Origin: an uncultured Ruminococcus sp.
GTDB taxonomy: Bacteria > Bacillota > Clostridia > Oscillospirales > Acutalibacteraceae
Direction: 5' to 3'
Length of the DNA stretch: 64,000 nucleotides
Assembly (NCBI GenBank): GCA_902802985.1
Contig: CADCOE010000049.1
Location: 1 to 64,000, forward strand
Part shown: piece by piece, positions 16,553-26,713 of the stretch
Position numbering within the stretch: the first letter of the stretch is position 1
Layout of the letters: every line of letters begins with the position of its first letter
Translations under genes and position numbers: made by a program
Notes under the pieces: generated by a model
Told to the model about the DNA's origin: nothing
Database searches by the model: none
What the model saw: the letters and a program-made list of their open reading frames with translations, nothing else

Positions 16553-16984
16553 CTATTTTATACTCAAATATGTGCTAAAACTATGAGGCAGCAATTCTTT
16601 CATTGTCAGTATTTTCCAATCATTTTCTGATCTAGCTGTAATGATCGGAAAATCTGTTCCACAAAATTCCGCCATAAATTGGCGGCACATTCCACACGGA
16701 GTACAAAAAGTTTTTATGATGTCCTTTTCACTTTGGCTGCCACCTACCAATGCTAATGCCACAAAATTGCGTTCTCCGTTAGACAATGCTACCGCAAAAG
16801 CACTTCGTTCGGCACATATTCCCACCGGATAGGATATGTTCTCAATATTCGTTCCGACATAAATCTTGCCTTTCGCTGTGAGAAGTGCCGCACCCACACA
16901 AAAGTGTGAATACGGCGAATAGGAATTTTGACGCACTTGGCAAGCTGAACTAATTAATTGTTTGATTTGTACTTCATTCAACAT
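16553..16984 (-). CDS. cdd: Cytidine deaminase
   Basis: Salvage enzyme converting cytidine and deoxycytidine to the uridine forms. The 143-residue homotetrameric type is recognised by YSPYSHFCVGAALL, the zinc ligand and catalytic pair in CAERSAF and the PCGMCRQFMAEF zinc motif, ending LLPHSFS. It starts 4 nt downstream of the cysS stop, so it is co-transcribed with cysS and falls under the same T-box. Confidence 0.94.
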   Translation of the reverse strand: MLNEVQIKQLISSACQVRQNSYSPYSHFCVGAALLTAKGKIYVGTNIENISYPVGICAERSAFAVALSNGERNFVALALVGGSQSEKDIIKTFCTPCGMCRQFMAEFCGTDFPIITARSENDWKILTMKELLPHSFSTYLSIK

Positions 16985-16988
16985 TGTT

Positions 16989-18392
16989 TTACTCCGTTAC
17001 GATAATGGTGCCCTGCGGGGTATCCTTAATAGTAATGCCTTTGGATTTTAATTCATCTCGGATCTGGTCTGCTGTTGTCCAGTCTTTGTTCTTTCTTGCG
17101 GTATTACGGCGTTCAATTAGAGCTTGAACATCGTCATCAACCGTGTTTTTCTTCTCCGTATACAACAGTCCGAGTACTCCTGCCAATTCATTATAAAGAT
17201 CAAGAGCAAAATCACAAAGTTCTTTGGAGGGTTGTGTTTGTGGATTGACCTTTGAGTTAATATCTCTTGCCAGTTCAAATATAGCTGTAATGGCATCGGC
17301 AGTATTAAAGTCATCTTCCATTGCATCAATAAAATCCTGCTTATGCGTAAGTAAAAGTTCTTTGAGCTGATTTTCTCCTTCTTTCTCACCCGATGCTGAA
17401 TTTTTTGCCAGAAAACTTAAGTCTTCACGGCAGTTATAAAGTCTGTCAAGGGCGGATTGACATTGCTCGATAATCTCTGTTGAATAATTGATCGGACTGC
17501 GATAGTGAGATGAAAGCATTAAGTAACGAATCGGTTCGTAGCCATATTTTTCCGCTACATCTCGCACGGTAAAGAAATTTCCCAAAGATTTGGACATCTT
17601 ACGATTATCTACATTGATATAGCCATTATGCATCCAATAGTGAGCAAAAGGAACGCCGTTGCAGCATTCACTCTGTGCAATTTCGTTTTCGTGGTGCGGA
17701 AAAATCAAATCTTGTCCGCCACAGTGAATATCTATCGTATCACCAAGGTAACGTTTTGCCATTGTTGAACATTCAATGTGCCACCCAGGTCTTCCCTGAC
17801 CCCATGGAGAATCCCATGAAGGTTCGCCGGGCTTAGCACCCTTCCACAAAGCAAAGTCCATCGGATCCTCCTTGGTTTCTCCGATACTAATTCTTGCACC
17901 TGCTTCCAGATCCTCCAGTGGCTGGTGTGAGAGCTTGCCGTATTCCTGAAAGCGATTGGTACGAAAATAAACATCACCGTATTGGGTAGAATAAGCATAG
18001 CCTTTTTCTTCCAGTATCTTGACCATATTAATGATTTGTTCGATATTTTTTGTTGCACGAGGATGGACGGTTGCTTCACGGACATTGAGACCTCGGGCGT
18101 CTTTTTTATACTCCGCTATATATTTCTCAGATACTGTCATATAATCAGAATTTTCTTCATTGGCTTTCTTAATGATTTTGTCGTCAATATCCGTAAAGTT
18201 CTGTACAAATGTTACTTTCCATCCTTTATATTCCATATATCTGCGAAGTGTATCAAATACGCATATTGGTCGTGCATTGCCGATATGAATATAATTATAC
18301 ACGGTAGGTCCACAGGCATATATTTTGACCTCACCGTCTGTTATAGTTTTTAACTCCTCTTTTTGACGAGTCATTGTGTTATAAATTTTCAT
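16989..18392 (-). CDS. cysS: Cysteinyl-tRNA synthetase
   Basis: Class I synthetase charging tRNA-Cys, 467 residues. It has the HIGH signature as YIHIGNARP, KMSKSLGN as KMSKS, and the zinc-binding cysteines beginning ACGPTVYNY. ATG 18392 (MKIYNTM) is used because AAAGGG lies about 10 nt upstream; the TTG at 18401 is too near. The 5' region is a complete T-box with a TGC specifier, so expression rises when tRNA-Cys is uncharged. Confidence 0.96.
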   Translation of the reverse strand: MKIYNTMTRQKEELKTITDGEVKIYACGPTVYNYIHIGNARPICVFDTLRRYMEYKGWKVTFVQNFTDIDDKIIKKANEENSDYMTVSEKYIAEYKKDARGLNVREATVHPRATKNIEQIINMVKILEEKGYAYSTQYGDVYFRTNRFQEYGKLSHQPLEDLEAGARISIGETKEDPMDFALWKGAKPGEPSWDSPWGQGRPGWHIECSTMAKRYLGDTIDIHCGGQDLIFPHHENEIAQSECCNGVPFAHYWMHNGYINVDNRKMSKSLGNFFTVRDVAEKYGYEPIRYLMLSSHYRSPINYSTEIIEQCQSALDRLYNCREDLSFLAKNSASGEKEGENQLKELLLTHKQDFIDAMEDDFNTADAITAIFELARDINSKVNPQTQPSKELCDFALDLYNELAGVLGLLYTEKKNTVDDDVQALIERRNTARKNKDWTTADQIRDELKSKGITIKDTPQGTIIVTE

Positions 18393-18419
18393 TATAATCA
18401 ACCCTTTCTGTATAAAATT

Positions 18420-18676
18420 AAAACCGCCCCGTTATGTACCGGCAAGTACATAACGGGGCACTTCTTTATTAAAGCACGGTTCCACCCGAATTTCGACAGT
18501 TGTCATTAACTGTCCTCGTTACCGATAACGGCGGTTTTCCGTGTATGGCTAGTTAAATTTCACCATACCAGCTGTTAAAGTGCATTTCACGGAAGTTTCA
18601 TAATGTCCTCACAGCATATAGACATCTCTCTGAATGCAAACTATTCCGCTACTTCTCTTTGTCTTCGCTTTTAATA
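18420..18676 (-). promoter_or_regulatory. Cysteine T-box riboswitch of cysS
   Basis: The T-box sequence TGGAACCGTG is at 18475-18484 and would pair with the uncharged tRNA acceptor end. The terminator is a perfect 14-bp stem (18426-18459) followed by a T-run. Stem I upstream contains AGAGAG, and a specifier loop reading GAAATGCAC places a TGC cysteine codon at 18582-18584. The order stem I, T-box, terminator, cysS matches the class. A TATAAT lies at 18684-18689, giving a start near 18676. Confidence 0.92.
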
Positions 18677-18746
18677 TATTGTTATTATACACTATTTTTA
18701 GTAGAATTGCTACCATAAAAATCATTTTTTTGAAGTCAATCAACTC

Positions 18747-19340
18747 TTATTTTGCAGACCTGATAAAAGTAAAATTATCAACTAAGTATATGACTCCTGA
18801 AACAAGAGTTAATATCACCGAAATCCACAGAAAAATATCTCCGGTTATATTAAACCAAAATTGACACATATCAGCATCATCCAGTATTATATACTTCAGC
18901 TGATGCAGTTCTAATATGTATTGTAAAAGCATTACTACAATCACCGCTGCTATCTGACTGATGGTTTTCGCTTTACCCCATTGATTAGCAGCAACCACTT
19001 TTCCCTGACTGGAAGCTACCAAACGAATAGATGTTACAATAAATTCCCGTGATATGACGATAATTAGTACGATGGCGTTGGTCAGCCCCATCTGTAAAAA
19101 ACACGCTAATGCCGACAATATCATAATCTTGTCGGCAAGAGGATCGGCAAATTTTCCGAAATCCGTTATCATATTATATTTTCTTGCCAGTTTTCCGTCC
19201 AAATGATCGGTATATGACGCTGCCGCAAAAAGCAGTATCGCTATCATATAATGGTGCGGTATAGATGGTACCAACAAAAAAAACACATAAAACGGCACCA
19301 AGATCAAACGCAGCACCGTCAGCTTGTTTGGTGTGTTCAT
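18747..19340 (-). CDS. pgsA: CDP-diacylglycerol-glycerol-3-phosphate 3-phosphatidyltransferase
   Basis: Membrane enzyme making phosphatidylglycerol phosphate, 197 residues with about five hydrophobic helices. The CDP-alcohol phosphotransferase motif D-x2-D-G-x2-A-R-x8-G-x3-D-x3-D is visible from DHLDGKLAR to DFGKFADPLAD. It begins 20 nt after rimO. Its stop lies beyond the T-box promoter, so transcription may read into the cysS leader. Confidence 0.92.
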   Translation of the reverse strand: MNTPNKLTVLRLILVPFYVFFLLVPSIPHHYMIAILLFAAASYTDHLDGKLARKYNMITDFGKFADPLADKIMILSALACFLQMGLTNAIVLIIVISREFIVTSIRLVASSQGKVVAANQWGKAKTISQIAAVIVVMLLQYILELHQLKYIILDDADMCQFWFNITGDIFLWISVILTLVSGVIYLVDNFTFIRSAK

Positions 19341-19360
19341 ATTGACTGTCCCTTCCTCTT

Positions 19361-20692
19361 TTAATTTTGATAAAAGCCCATAAGATCACAGTCAATCGTA
19401 TCGGTGACAGCTACCTTAACAATTTCACCAATCCTCGGTTTTTTGTCTTTGGGTACAAAAAAGACCTTGCCGTCCACTTCGGGAGCATCCGCATAAGATC
19501 GGCCATAAAAACACTCTGCCAATCTGTCAAATCCTTCGCATAATACGTTGATCGTTTTGCCTATTTTCATAACAGCATTTTCTGCCATAATTCTTTGCTG
19601 CTGTTCCATCAAAATCTCCTGACGATGCTTTTTTGTCTCCTCGTCAATCTGATCTTTTAACCGCGCAGCCGGTGTATCTTCTTCCGCAGAGTAAGCGAAA
19701 CAACCCATTCTGTCAAACTGCATATCTCGCACAAATTCGGCAAGTTCGTTAAAATCTTCCTGTGTTTCCGAAGGAAAACCTGTCATAAATGTGGTGCGAA
19801 TAACAATTTTCGGTACTCGCTCACGCAGCTTTCTTACTAATGCCGAAAGTATTTCTCTATTACCGTGACGATTCATTAACTTAAGTATTCTCTCGCTGCA
19901 GTGCTGAAGAGGAATATCTATATACTTAATAATTTTATCTTCTTTAGCTATTACATCAATCAATTCATCTGTCAGCCTTTCGGGGTAGCAGTACAGTATT
20001 CTGATATGACAGACAGCGTCAATTTTACACAATTCCGTCAATAATGCGGCAAGCTGGGGTTCTCCTGTTAGATCTTCTCCATAACGGCTTGTATCCTGTG
20101 CAATCAATATCAATTCCTTGACACCTTTTTCTGACAACTCTTTTGCCTCTTTAAGTATATCATCCATCGGACGGCTACGAAACTTGCCTCTTATCATAGG
20201 AATTGCACAATAAGTACATTTGTTATCGCAGCCTTCCGCTATCTTGAGGTAAGAGTAATAAAACGGTGTAGTACGAACCCTGCCACCGCACAGTGCCAAA
20301 TTGGTTTTCTCAGGAAAATTTTCCACCCTCTGATTTTCCAGTACTTTTTTTACCACGTCAGCAATGGTTTCATTGGCACCAATACCAATAACCGCATCCA
20401 CCTCATAAAGTTCTTTCATTACTTCACTGCGGTATCTCTCTGCAAGACAACCTGTAACAATAATTGCTTTGATCTTACCTTCTTTTTTCAGGCTGGCAAG
20501 TTCCAATATTTCATCGATACTTTCCTGCTTTGCATCTTCAATGAAACCGCATGTATTGATCACGACAACATCACTCATTGCAGGATCGGCAGATAATTCA
20601 TAGCCTGCCTGCCTCAGTGTATAAAGCATCATCTCTGCATCTACTCTGTTTTTGGCACACCCAAGGCTTATCATTCCTACTCTTGTCGGCAT
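19361..20692 (-). CDS. rimO: Ribosomal protein S12 methylthiotransferase RimO
   Basis: Radical-SAM enzyme of 443 residues that methylthiolates an aspartate of ribosomal protein S12. The N-terminal UPF0004 domain carries cluster cysteines in SLGCAKNRVD, NTCGFIEDA and TGCLAERY. The radical-SAM triad is CDNKCTYC, and a TRAM domain is at the C terminus. The SLGCAKNRVDAE start favours RimO over MiaB, and the other methylthiotransferase in the window (34189) is the MtaB type. It sits 21 nt after recX. Confidence 0.94.
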   Translation of the reverse strand: MPTRVGMISLGCAKNRVDAEMMLYTLRQAGYELSADPAMSDVVVINTCGFIEDAKQESIDEILELASLKKEGKIKAIIVTGCLAERYRSEVMKELYEVDAVIGIGANETIADVVKKVLENQRVENFPEKTNLALCGGRVRTTPFYYSYLKIAEGCDNKCTYCAIPMIRGKFRSRPMDDILKEAKELSEKGVKELILIAQDTSRYGEDLTGEPQLAALLTELCKIDAVCHIRILYCYPERLTDELIDVIAKEDKIIKYIDIPLQHCSERILKLMNRHGNREILSALVRKLRERVPKIVIRTTFMTGFPSETQEDFNELAEFVRDMQFDRMGCFAYSAEEDTPAARLKDQIDEETKKHRQEILMEQQQRIMAENAVMKIGKTINVLCEGFDRLAECFYGRSYADAPEVDGKVFFVPKDKKPRIGEIVKVAVTDTIDCDLMGFYQN

Positions 20693-20713
20693 TTGCCTAT
20701 CATTCCTTTCGGT

Positions 20714-21328
20714 TTATCCATAATCATCGTCAATATATTCACTCATCGCCTCGTTGATATCCGACCATCTATATCCCATTGTTTTGAGCGAATTAACAGT
20801 TCGTGCACGAGCTTTTTCATCATTAAGGCGTCGTGCGTATTTTGTTTCCAGCAAAGTTCTGATTTGCTCCACTGCATCAGGTTCCAATTCATCAAGAATT
20901 TCCTCTGCTGTATCTTTATTTATTCCTTTACGAATTAATTCATACACTGCCCTCTGATATGAAAAATGCTTTTTATTGATCAATGTATCCGCATATTCCT
21001 GCGCAAAGGCTTCGTCATTGATCAAACCGAGTTGCTCCAGCCGCTCAACCGCCAGCTCTGCCGCTTTTTCTCCGTAAAGCGGCACTAATTTATCCATAAT
21101 CTCCTTGTGCGTTCTGGCTCGGTACTCAATCAAACAAAGTGCCTTTTCTTTAGCTCGGCTGATATTGGATTTTTCTATCAGATCATAAAGGTCTTCGTCC
21201 GTGATTTCAGAACCTACTTTTTTACCGGCAGCCATAAAGGTCATTGTATCTACACTAACGGCATATTCACCATCAATATATAGTGCAGTCAAACTTTTTT
21301 TTCGTGGCTCTGCTGCTGTAATAAGCAT
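20714..21328 (-). CDS. recX: RecX-family regulator of RecA
   Basis: A 204-residue helical protein following recA by only 4 nt, the classical arrangement. RecX proteins bind and restrain RecA filaments. The repeats of three-helix units are seen as ALCLIEYRARTHKEIMDKL, LINDEAFAQEYAD and KHFSYQRAVYELIRKGI. Motifs are degenerate, as usual for the family; the call rests on both motif and context. Confidence 0.88.
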   Translation of the reverse strand: MLITAAEPRKKSLTALYIDGEYAVSVDTMTFMAAGKKVGSEITDEDLYDLIEKSNISRAKEKALCLIEYRARTHKEIMDKLVPLYGEKAAELAVERLEQLGLINDEAFAQEYADTLINKKHFSYQRAVYELIRKGINKDTAEEILDELEPDAVEQIRTLLETKYARRLNDEKARARTVNSLKTMGYRWSDINEAMSEYIDDDYG

Positions 21329-21332
21329 ATCC

Positions 21333-22508
21333 TTATTCTACCATTATGTCAATATCGGTATCTGCTGTACGAGACTCTCCAACAGGCTCCGCTTCTTCTT
21401 TGGTTTCAGGCTGTGTAACCGATGTTGTTTCAGGCTTTGTATTCTCAGCAAGTTCTTCGGCTTCCTTAGCAGTCTTTCCCTTTTTTCCCTTTGTTGCCCT
21501 GACAAACGTCAGTTTGTCCTTATTGGCCATCACCTCATCTTCCACTTCTTTGGCTATATCAGGGTTATTTGTTAAATAAATTTTGGCATTATCTCTGCCC
21601 TGAGCAATTCTGTTTCCTTTGTAGGAGAACCACGCACCACTTTTTTTGATAACGTCAATTTGTACTGCCATATCCAACAGTTCACCAACACGAGAAATAC
21701 CTTGTCCGTACATAATATCAAATTCAGCCTCACGGAACGGAGGGGCAATTTTATTTTTTACTACTTTAGCACGAGTTCTTGAACCGATAACCTCACTGCC
21801 CACTTTGATGACTTCTGTTTTTCTAATGTCAATTCTGACAGAAGAATAGAATTTGAGTGCACGACCGCCCGGTGTTGTTTCGGGATTACCAAACATAATG
21901 CCAACTTTTTCACGCAGCTGGTTAATGAAAATTGCTACACAGTTAAGTTTGGAAATGGAACCTGCCAGTTTACGCAGTGCCTGCGACATCAAACGTGCCT
22001 GAAGACCTACATGTGCGGCACCCATTTCACCCTCTATTTCAGCTTTAGGAGCAAGGGCTGCAACAGAATCGACCACAATAACATCGATAGCTCCTGAACG
22101 AACCAGTGCTTCTGTAATTTCCAGTGCATCTTCCCCCGTATCCGGCTGTGATACAAGCAAATCATCAATATTTACGCCGAGCGCTTTGGCATAGACAGGA
22201 TCCAATGCGTGTTCGACATCAATAAATGCGGCGATGCCCCCGTTTTTTTGCCCCTCTGCTATACAATGAAGGGCAAGTGTTGTTTTACCGGAAGACTCCG
22301 GACCGTAAATTTCAGTAATTCTTCCCTTTGGAAGTCCTCCTATTCCTAATGCCATATCCAGTGACAGAGAACCTGTCGGTATAGCATCTACATTCATTGC
22401 CGCATTTTGTCCCAAACGCATTACAGCACCTTTACCAAATTGCTTTTCTATCTGACTAAGAGCTGTTTCCAGTGCTTTCTGCTTATCTACTGCCATATTT
22501 TCATTCAA
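21333..22508 (-). CDS. recA: Recombinase A
   Basis: DNA strand-exchange ATPase and SOS co-protease, 391 residues. Walker A is GPESSGKT at residues 69-76, followed by the RecA signature ALKFYSSVR region and the MAW-type helices. The C-terminal tail (from about residue 335) is long, acidic and Glu/Thr/Pro-rich, longer than in Bacillus RecA. A promoter lies directly upstream, but no clear clostridial LexA box is seen there. Confidence 0.97.
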   Translation of the reverse strand: MNENMAVDKQKALETALSQIEKQFGKGAVMRLGQNAAMNVDAIPTGSLSLDMALGIGGLPKGRITEIYGPESSGKTTLALHCIAEGQKNGGIAAFIDVEHALDPVYAKALGVNIDDLLVSQPDTGEDALEITEALVRSGAIDVIVVDSVAALAPKAEIEGEMGAAHVGLQARLMSQALRKLAGSISKLNCVAIFINQLREKVGIMFGNPETTPGGRALKFYSSVRIDIRKTEVIKVGSEVIGSRTRAKVVKNKIAPPFREAEFDIMYGQGISRVGELLDMAVQIDVIKKSGAWFSYKGNRIAQGRDNAKIYLTNNPDIAKEVEDEVMANKDKLTFVRATKGKKGKTAKEAEELAENTKPETTSVTQPETKEEAEPVGESRTADTDIDIMVE

Positions 22509-22539
22509 TCCTTTCGGTTTCTATCATTCTGATATTATG

Positions 22540-22568
22540 ATTATAACTTTTTTTTCATCAAATTGCAA
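22540..22568 (-). promoter_or_regulatory. recA promoter
   Basis: Minus strand TTGCAA (22563-22568), 17-bp spacer, TATAAT (22540-22545), start site about 25 nt before the ATG. No GAAC-N4-GTTC operator overlaps it. Confidence 0.6.
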
Positions 22569-22598
22569 TAAGCCAAATCAAAAAATCGAATATTCGTT

Positions 22599-23453
22599 CT
22601 ATTTTTTAGTACCAAAAACCGTCCTGTCAAACCCCTGTATATCCTTTATGATGGTAATATTTTCTATTTGGTTCTGTTTTAGTAATTTAGATACATCATT
22701 TCCCTGGTCTTCACCGATTTCCAATGAAATCACTCCGCCGCTTTTCAGCTTTGAAATCCATTTTTGTACAATTAAATGATAGAATATCAATCCATCTGTT
22801 CCACCGTCGAGTGCCATTAATGGTTCATACTGTACTTCTTTCTGTAAAGAGGTAATTTCCTCAGTACGGATATAAGGGGGATTGGATATAATGACATCAA
22901 AAAAATGATCATCGAAATTTTCGTAACATTGACTAATATCCTGATGAAGCGGAAAAACATTTCTCACTTGGTTCAATTCTATGTTTTTTACCAGATAGCT
23001 GTATGCTTTATCCGAAAGTTCTGCTGCATATATACGGGAAAAAGGATATTTTTTAGCAAGCGATATAGCAATAGCACCGCTGCCGGAACACAAATCTATA
23101 ATGATAGGAAACGATTTTTTTATACCGTCAATCCACTCTGTACAACTTCTGACACATACTTCCGTGTCATCACGGGGAATCAAGACGCCGTCGCCTACAT
23201 AAAACTGACAATCCATAAATGTCCATTTACCAAGAATATATTGCAGGGGATAGCCATTGGAACGTTTTTTGACAGCTTCTATAAAAACGGATTCTGTCTG
23301 TACATCAGGACTGTCCTCTGCTTTAACAGGGAAGTCTATTCTTTTGATACCAAAAAAATGCTCCAGCAGGCACCATGTATCATATACAAAACTATCTACA
23401 TTCGATCGTTGCATTGTTTGACGTGAAAATTCGGAAAGCTCACGATATGTCAT
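22599..23453 (-). CDS. prmC: Peptide chain release factor N5-glutamine methyltransferase
   Basis: Methylates the GGQ glutamine of RF1/RF2. The 284-residue protein has the helical N-terminal domain, the SAM motif IIDLCSGSGAIAISLAKK and the catalytic NPPYIRTEE. Its ATG overlaps the stop of the DUF1385 gene by 4 nt. In many Firmicutes the DUF1385 gene, prmC and prfA are neighbours; here prfA is not in the window. Confidence 0.93.
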   Translation of the reverse strand: MTYRELSEFSRQTMQRSNVDSFVYDTWCLLEHFFGIKRIDFPVKAEDSPDVQTESVFIEAVKKRSNGYPLQYILGKWTFMDCQFYVGDGVLIPRDDTEVCVRSCTEWIDGIKKSFPIIIDLCSGSGAIAISLAKKYPFSRIYAAELSDKAYSYLVKNIELNQVRNVFPLHQDISQCYENFDDHFFDVIISNPPYIRTEEITSLQKEVQYEPLMALDGGTDGLIFYHLIVQKWISKLKSGGVISLEIGEDQGNDVSKLLKQNQIENITIIKDIQGFDRTVFGTKK

Positions 23454-24412
23454 CTGATAATATCCTCACCATTCTCGGGAATAACGTCTTTCATCGCTTC
23501 GATTGCCACCTCAATCATATCATCCTGCGGTTCTTTTGTAGTAATGTGCTGCATCCATACCCCTGGTGCAGCAATAATACGAGTGATAATATTGTCGTGC
23601 TTACCGCAAATCTTGATCAACTCATATCCGATGCCCACGGTTACCGGCAAAAGAAGAAATTTGACAGTAGAACGTAAAAGTACATCCGTAAAAGGAATAA
23701 AAAGTCCTATCAAAATACCTACTATTAACATCAAAACAATAAAACTGGTACCACAGCGTGGATGAAAGCGTGATTGTTTTCTGACATTCTCTACATTTAA
23801 TTCCAATCCGTATTCGTAACAAAAAATCGTTTTGTGTTCTGCACCATGATATTGAAAAACACGCTTGACGTCTTTATTCAGTGTACACAAACTCATATAA
23901 ATAAGAAACAGAATAATTCTGATAATTCCTTCAAATGCCGAACGCCAAATCATTCCTTCTGTTAAAAATGGAAAAACAGATGAAAGAAGATGAAACAACA
24001 GGGTAGGCACATAGAAAAAGACACCAATACAAAACACAATGGCAAAAATCATTGATACCACCATAATTACATTAACGACTTTATCTCCAAAATGCTTATC
24101 CAGCCATAGGTCGAACTTTGACATTTCTTCCTCCGGCACTTCTTCCCCTTCCAGTGCTTTATCTGCGGAAAGCATTAATGCTTTGTTACCTGTCACCAGA
24201 GAATCTATCAAATTAACAATTCCTCTGACAATCGGAATTCGCAATATTTTATATTTTCGAGCCCAGTCCAAAGGTTTGATCTCTTCCAGTTCAATAATTC
24301 CGTCAGACTTTCTGACTGCCACCGTGGTCTTTTTCGGACCACGCATCATAATGCCTTCCATCAAAGCCTGTCCACCAATAGAGGTGATCAATTTCGCTTT
24401 TTCTCTTTTCAT
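23450..24412 (-). CDS. DUF1385 family membrane protein
   Basis: The 320-residue protein begins with the family hallmark SIGGQALMEGIMMRGP and has four predicted membrane helices (about residues 110-150, 160-180, 225-245 and 250-265) plus the cytosolic YHGAEHKTIFCYE segment. The metal-binding look of EHKT-H suggests a hydrolase-like site, but the family function is unknown. It is coupled to prmC by a 4-nt overlap and lies 32 nt after the sensor kinase. Confidence 0.88.
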   Translation of the reverse strand: MKREKAKLITSIGGQALMEGIMMRGPKKTTVAVRKSDGIIELEEIKPLDWARKYKILRIPIVRGIVNLIDSLVTGNKALMLSADKALEGEEVPEEEMSKFDLWLDKHFGDKVVNVIMVVSMIFAIVFCIGVFFYVPTLLFHLLSSVFPFLTEGMIWRSAFEGIIRIILFLIYMSLCTLNKDVKRVFQYHGAEHKTIFCYEYGLELNVENVRKQSRFHPRCGTSFIVLMLIVGILIGLFIPFTDVLLRSTVKFLLLPVTVGIGYELIKICGKHDNIITRIIAAPGVWMQHITTKEPQDDMIEVAIEAMKDVIPENGEDIIR

Positions 24413-24444
24413 TGCACTCTCCCTTTCCTCATTATCTGACTTGA

Positions 24445-25878
24445 TCAGGTTTTGTCAGACAGTCCTTCTGTCAACTTCGGCTCTGACGATTCCGGTACGG
24501 CAATCGGTATCGTTATAGTAACAGTAGTGCCTATTCCTTCGGCACTGTCAATTTCCAGTGTTCCCTTATGCAGGCGAACAATTTCGTCAGCAACTGCCAA
24601 TCCTATACCTGAACCTCGCACAGTTTGATTTGCTTTGTAAAATTTTTGCTTTACTTTTGGCAGGTCTACAGCAGATATGCCACAGCCGTTATCGGCAATC
24701 GTAATAACAATAGAATTGCCTGATTGCTCTACACTGATATTGATCACCCCGCCTGCATCTGAATATTTCAGAGCATTATCAATAATATTGATAAACACCT
24801 GACGGAGTCTGTTTCGGTCACCAAGTACAGGAGGAAGAATTTCCGGTTCATCATAAACAATGTGTTTATTTTCGGAATTAGCTCTTTCACGCTGCATATA
24901 TATTGATTCGTCAAGCTCTGCAAGAATATCAATATTATCCATAATCAGAACCATTCTGTCCTGCTGTATTCTGGAAAAATCAAGAACTTCTTCTACAATG
25001 CCATTTAAGCGTTCCGCCTCTTTGATAATAATACCTATGCCTTTTTGCACCGTTTTTTGATCACGACATCCGTCAAGCTGTACGGTTTCCGCCCATCCTT
25101 TGATAGCAGTCAGAGGTGTGCGAAGCTCGTGCGAAACAGATGAGATAAAATCATTTTTCATCTTATCTGCTGTTCCTAATTCACCTGCCATATAATTAAT
25201 GGTATCGCACAAGTCACCAATTTCATCATCATAAAATTTATTGATACGTACATTAAAATCGCCTTGAGCAATTTTCTTGGCAGTTGAGCTTATCTCACTG
25301 ATAGGCCGTACGATTGAACGCAAGAAATAAGTACTCGATAAAAAAATAAAAAACAATATCACAATCCCTATCAGACATACTGCCGATATGGCAATAAAAA
25401 TTTTTCTATCTGCTTCTTCAAGGGAAACAACATAACGAATAGCACCTACATTATTACCGTTACTGTCTACAATAACATTTGTCAATGCCATTACATTTTC
25501 ACCGGTGCTGAGATTGCCGTGCCAATCCGCATAATGATCTTCTGACTCCTTGGCCGAGTCATAATCGGGCATATTTTGTTTTTCATCGGGTGTAAATCCC
25601 GTCGTCGTTATAAACACACGACCATTGCTGTCAATCGCCATTAACTCTATCAGTTCTTTATCGGGGAAGTTTTCTATATAGTCACGTGCTGTTTCTTTAA
25701 AATCGTCCGTATCACTGAAAATGTTGACGATCTCAGTAGAACGTCCATAAAGCACCTGAAATATTCCATTGTAATAAAAACCCTGTACCACAATAGCAAA
25801 AGCAATAATTAGTACAAAAAGAATAATCAAAATCACGCCAAAGGTGTTAAACGCCCAACGTTTGGTAATACCTCTCAA
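24445..25878 (-). CDS. Membrane sensor histidine kinase
   Basis: A 477-residue class I kinase: TM1 near 13-35, an extracytoplasmic domain of about 130 residues (PAS/Cache-like size), TM2 near 165-187, HAMP (RPISEISSTAKKIAQGDF), the H-box SSVSHELRTPLTAIKGW, N-box DNALKYSDAGG and G-boxes DNGCGI and GSGIGLAVADEIV. It pairs with the OmpR-type regulator 48 nt upstream. The signal is unknown; the adjacent lipoprotein may take part in sensing. Confidence 0.9.
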   Translation of the reverse strand: MRGITKRWAFNTFGVILIILFVLIIAFAIVVQGFYYNGIFQVLYGRSTEIVNIFSDTDDFKETARDYIENFPDKELIELMAIDSNGRVFITTTGFTPDEKQNMPDYDSAKESEDHYADWHGNLSTGENVMALTNVIVDSNGNNVGAIRYVVSLEEADRKIFIAISAVCLIGIVILFFIFLSSTYFLRSIVRPISEISSTAKKIAQGDFNVRINKFYDDEIGDLCDTINYMAGELGTADKMKNDFISSVSHELRTPLTAIKGWAETVQLDGCRDQKTVQKGIGIIIKEAERLNGIVEEVLDFSRIQQDRMVLIMDNIDILAELDESIYMQRERANSENKHIVYDEPEILPPVLGDRNRLRQVFINIIDNALKYSDAGGVINISVEQSGNSIVITIADNGCGISAVDLPKVKQKFYKANQTVRGSGIGLAVADEIVRLHKGTLEIDSAEGIGTTVTITIPIAVPESSEPKLTEGLSDKT

Positions 25879-25926
25879 TGTTCAGCCTCCAAACCCTGCA
25901 TTTTATTTTATCGCATTATTATACCG

Positions 25927-26640
25927 TCATTTAGAAGCGTTTCCTTCCCATTTATAACCGAGTCCCCATACCGTTACAATAAATTTAGGTGCTGAAGGAG
26001 TATCTTCTATTTTCATACGCAGGCGGCGTATGTTAACGTCAACAATTTTTTCTTCACCAACATATGCTTCACCCCATACATATTTCAGTATGGCACTCCT
26101 GTCAAGAGATACACCGGGGTTGGAGAAAAAATATTCCATAATCTGAAATTCCACCTGTGTCAATTCAATCAGCTTGCCTTTTTTCAGTAAAGAATGATTT
26201 TTCAGATTGAGAACAAAATCTCCTGACTTCATTTCTTCCTTAAAGTTGTTTTCGCTGCGAAGCTCTGCAATAGCAATTCTTCTGTACAGTGCATCCACTC
26301 TTGCCACCAGTTCCGTAGGACTGAACGGTTTTGTGATATAATCATCGGCTCCCAACATCAATCCCGAAACCTTATCCATTTCTTGTGTACGTGCCGAAAG
26401 CATAATAATGCCCAAGTTGCCGTTACGTTTTCTCAGTTCCTTGCACACGCTAAGTCCGTCCATTTCCGGCATCATAATGTCAAGGATAGCAATATCAAAA
26501 TCACCGTTGGCTTCTTCATATTTCCTAACAGCAATCGCTCCATTCTCGGCTTCGGTAACATTATAACCGCCACGCTCCAAGTTGATAACGATAAATTCTC
26601 TTATCGCTGTTTCGTCTTCTGCTACCAATATGTTTTTCAA
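25927..26640 (-). CDS. OmpR-family response regulator
   Basis: A 237-residue regulator with receiver (acidic E8-D9, phosphoacceptor D54 in AILDIMMPEMDG, lysine in TKPFSP) and a winged-helix DNA-binding domain (LTQVEFQIMEYFF; EEKIVDVNIRRLRMKIE). The start is a TTG at 26640 with GGAGG 8 nt upstream; no ATG fits. It is followed by its kinase in the same operon. WalR/VicR-like by overall pattern, but the operon lacks the usual YycH/YycI genes, so I leave it unnamed. Confidence 0.9.
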   Translation of the reverse strand: MKNILVAEDETAIREFIVINLERGGYNVTEAENGAIAVRKYEEANGDFDIAILDIMMPEMDGLSVCKELRKRNGNLGIIMLSARTQEMDKVSGLMLGADDYITKPFSPTELVARVDALYRRIAIAELRSENNFKEEMKSGDFVLNLKNHSLLKKGKLIELTQVEFQIMEYFFSNPGVSLDRSAILKYVWGEAYVGEEKIVDVNIRRLRMKIEDTPSAPKFIVTVWGLGYKWEGNASK

Positions 26641-26713
26641 GTCTGTTTCCTCCTTTATTCATCTGAGAAACTCAATTTTTTCAGTTATTACCTCAAGAAA
26701 TCTTCTGTATGAT

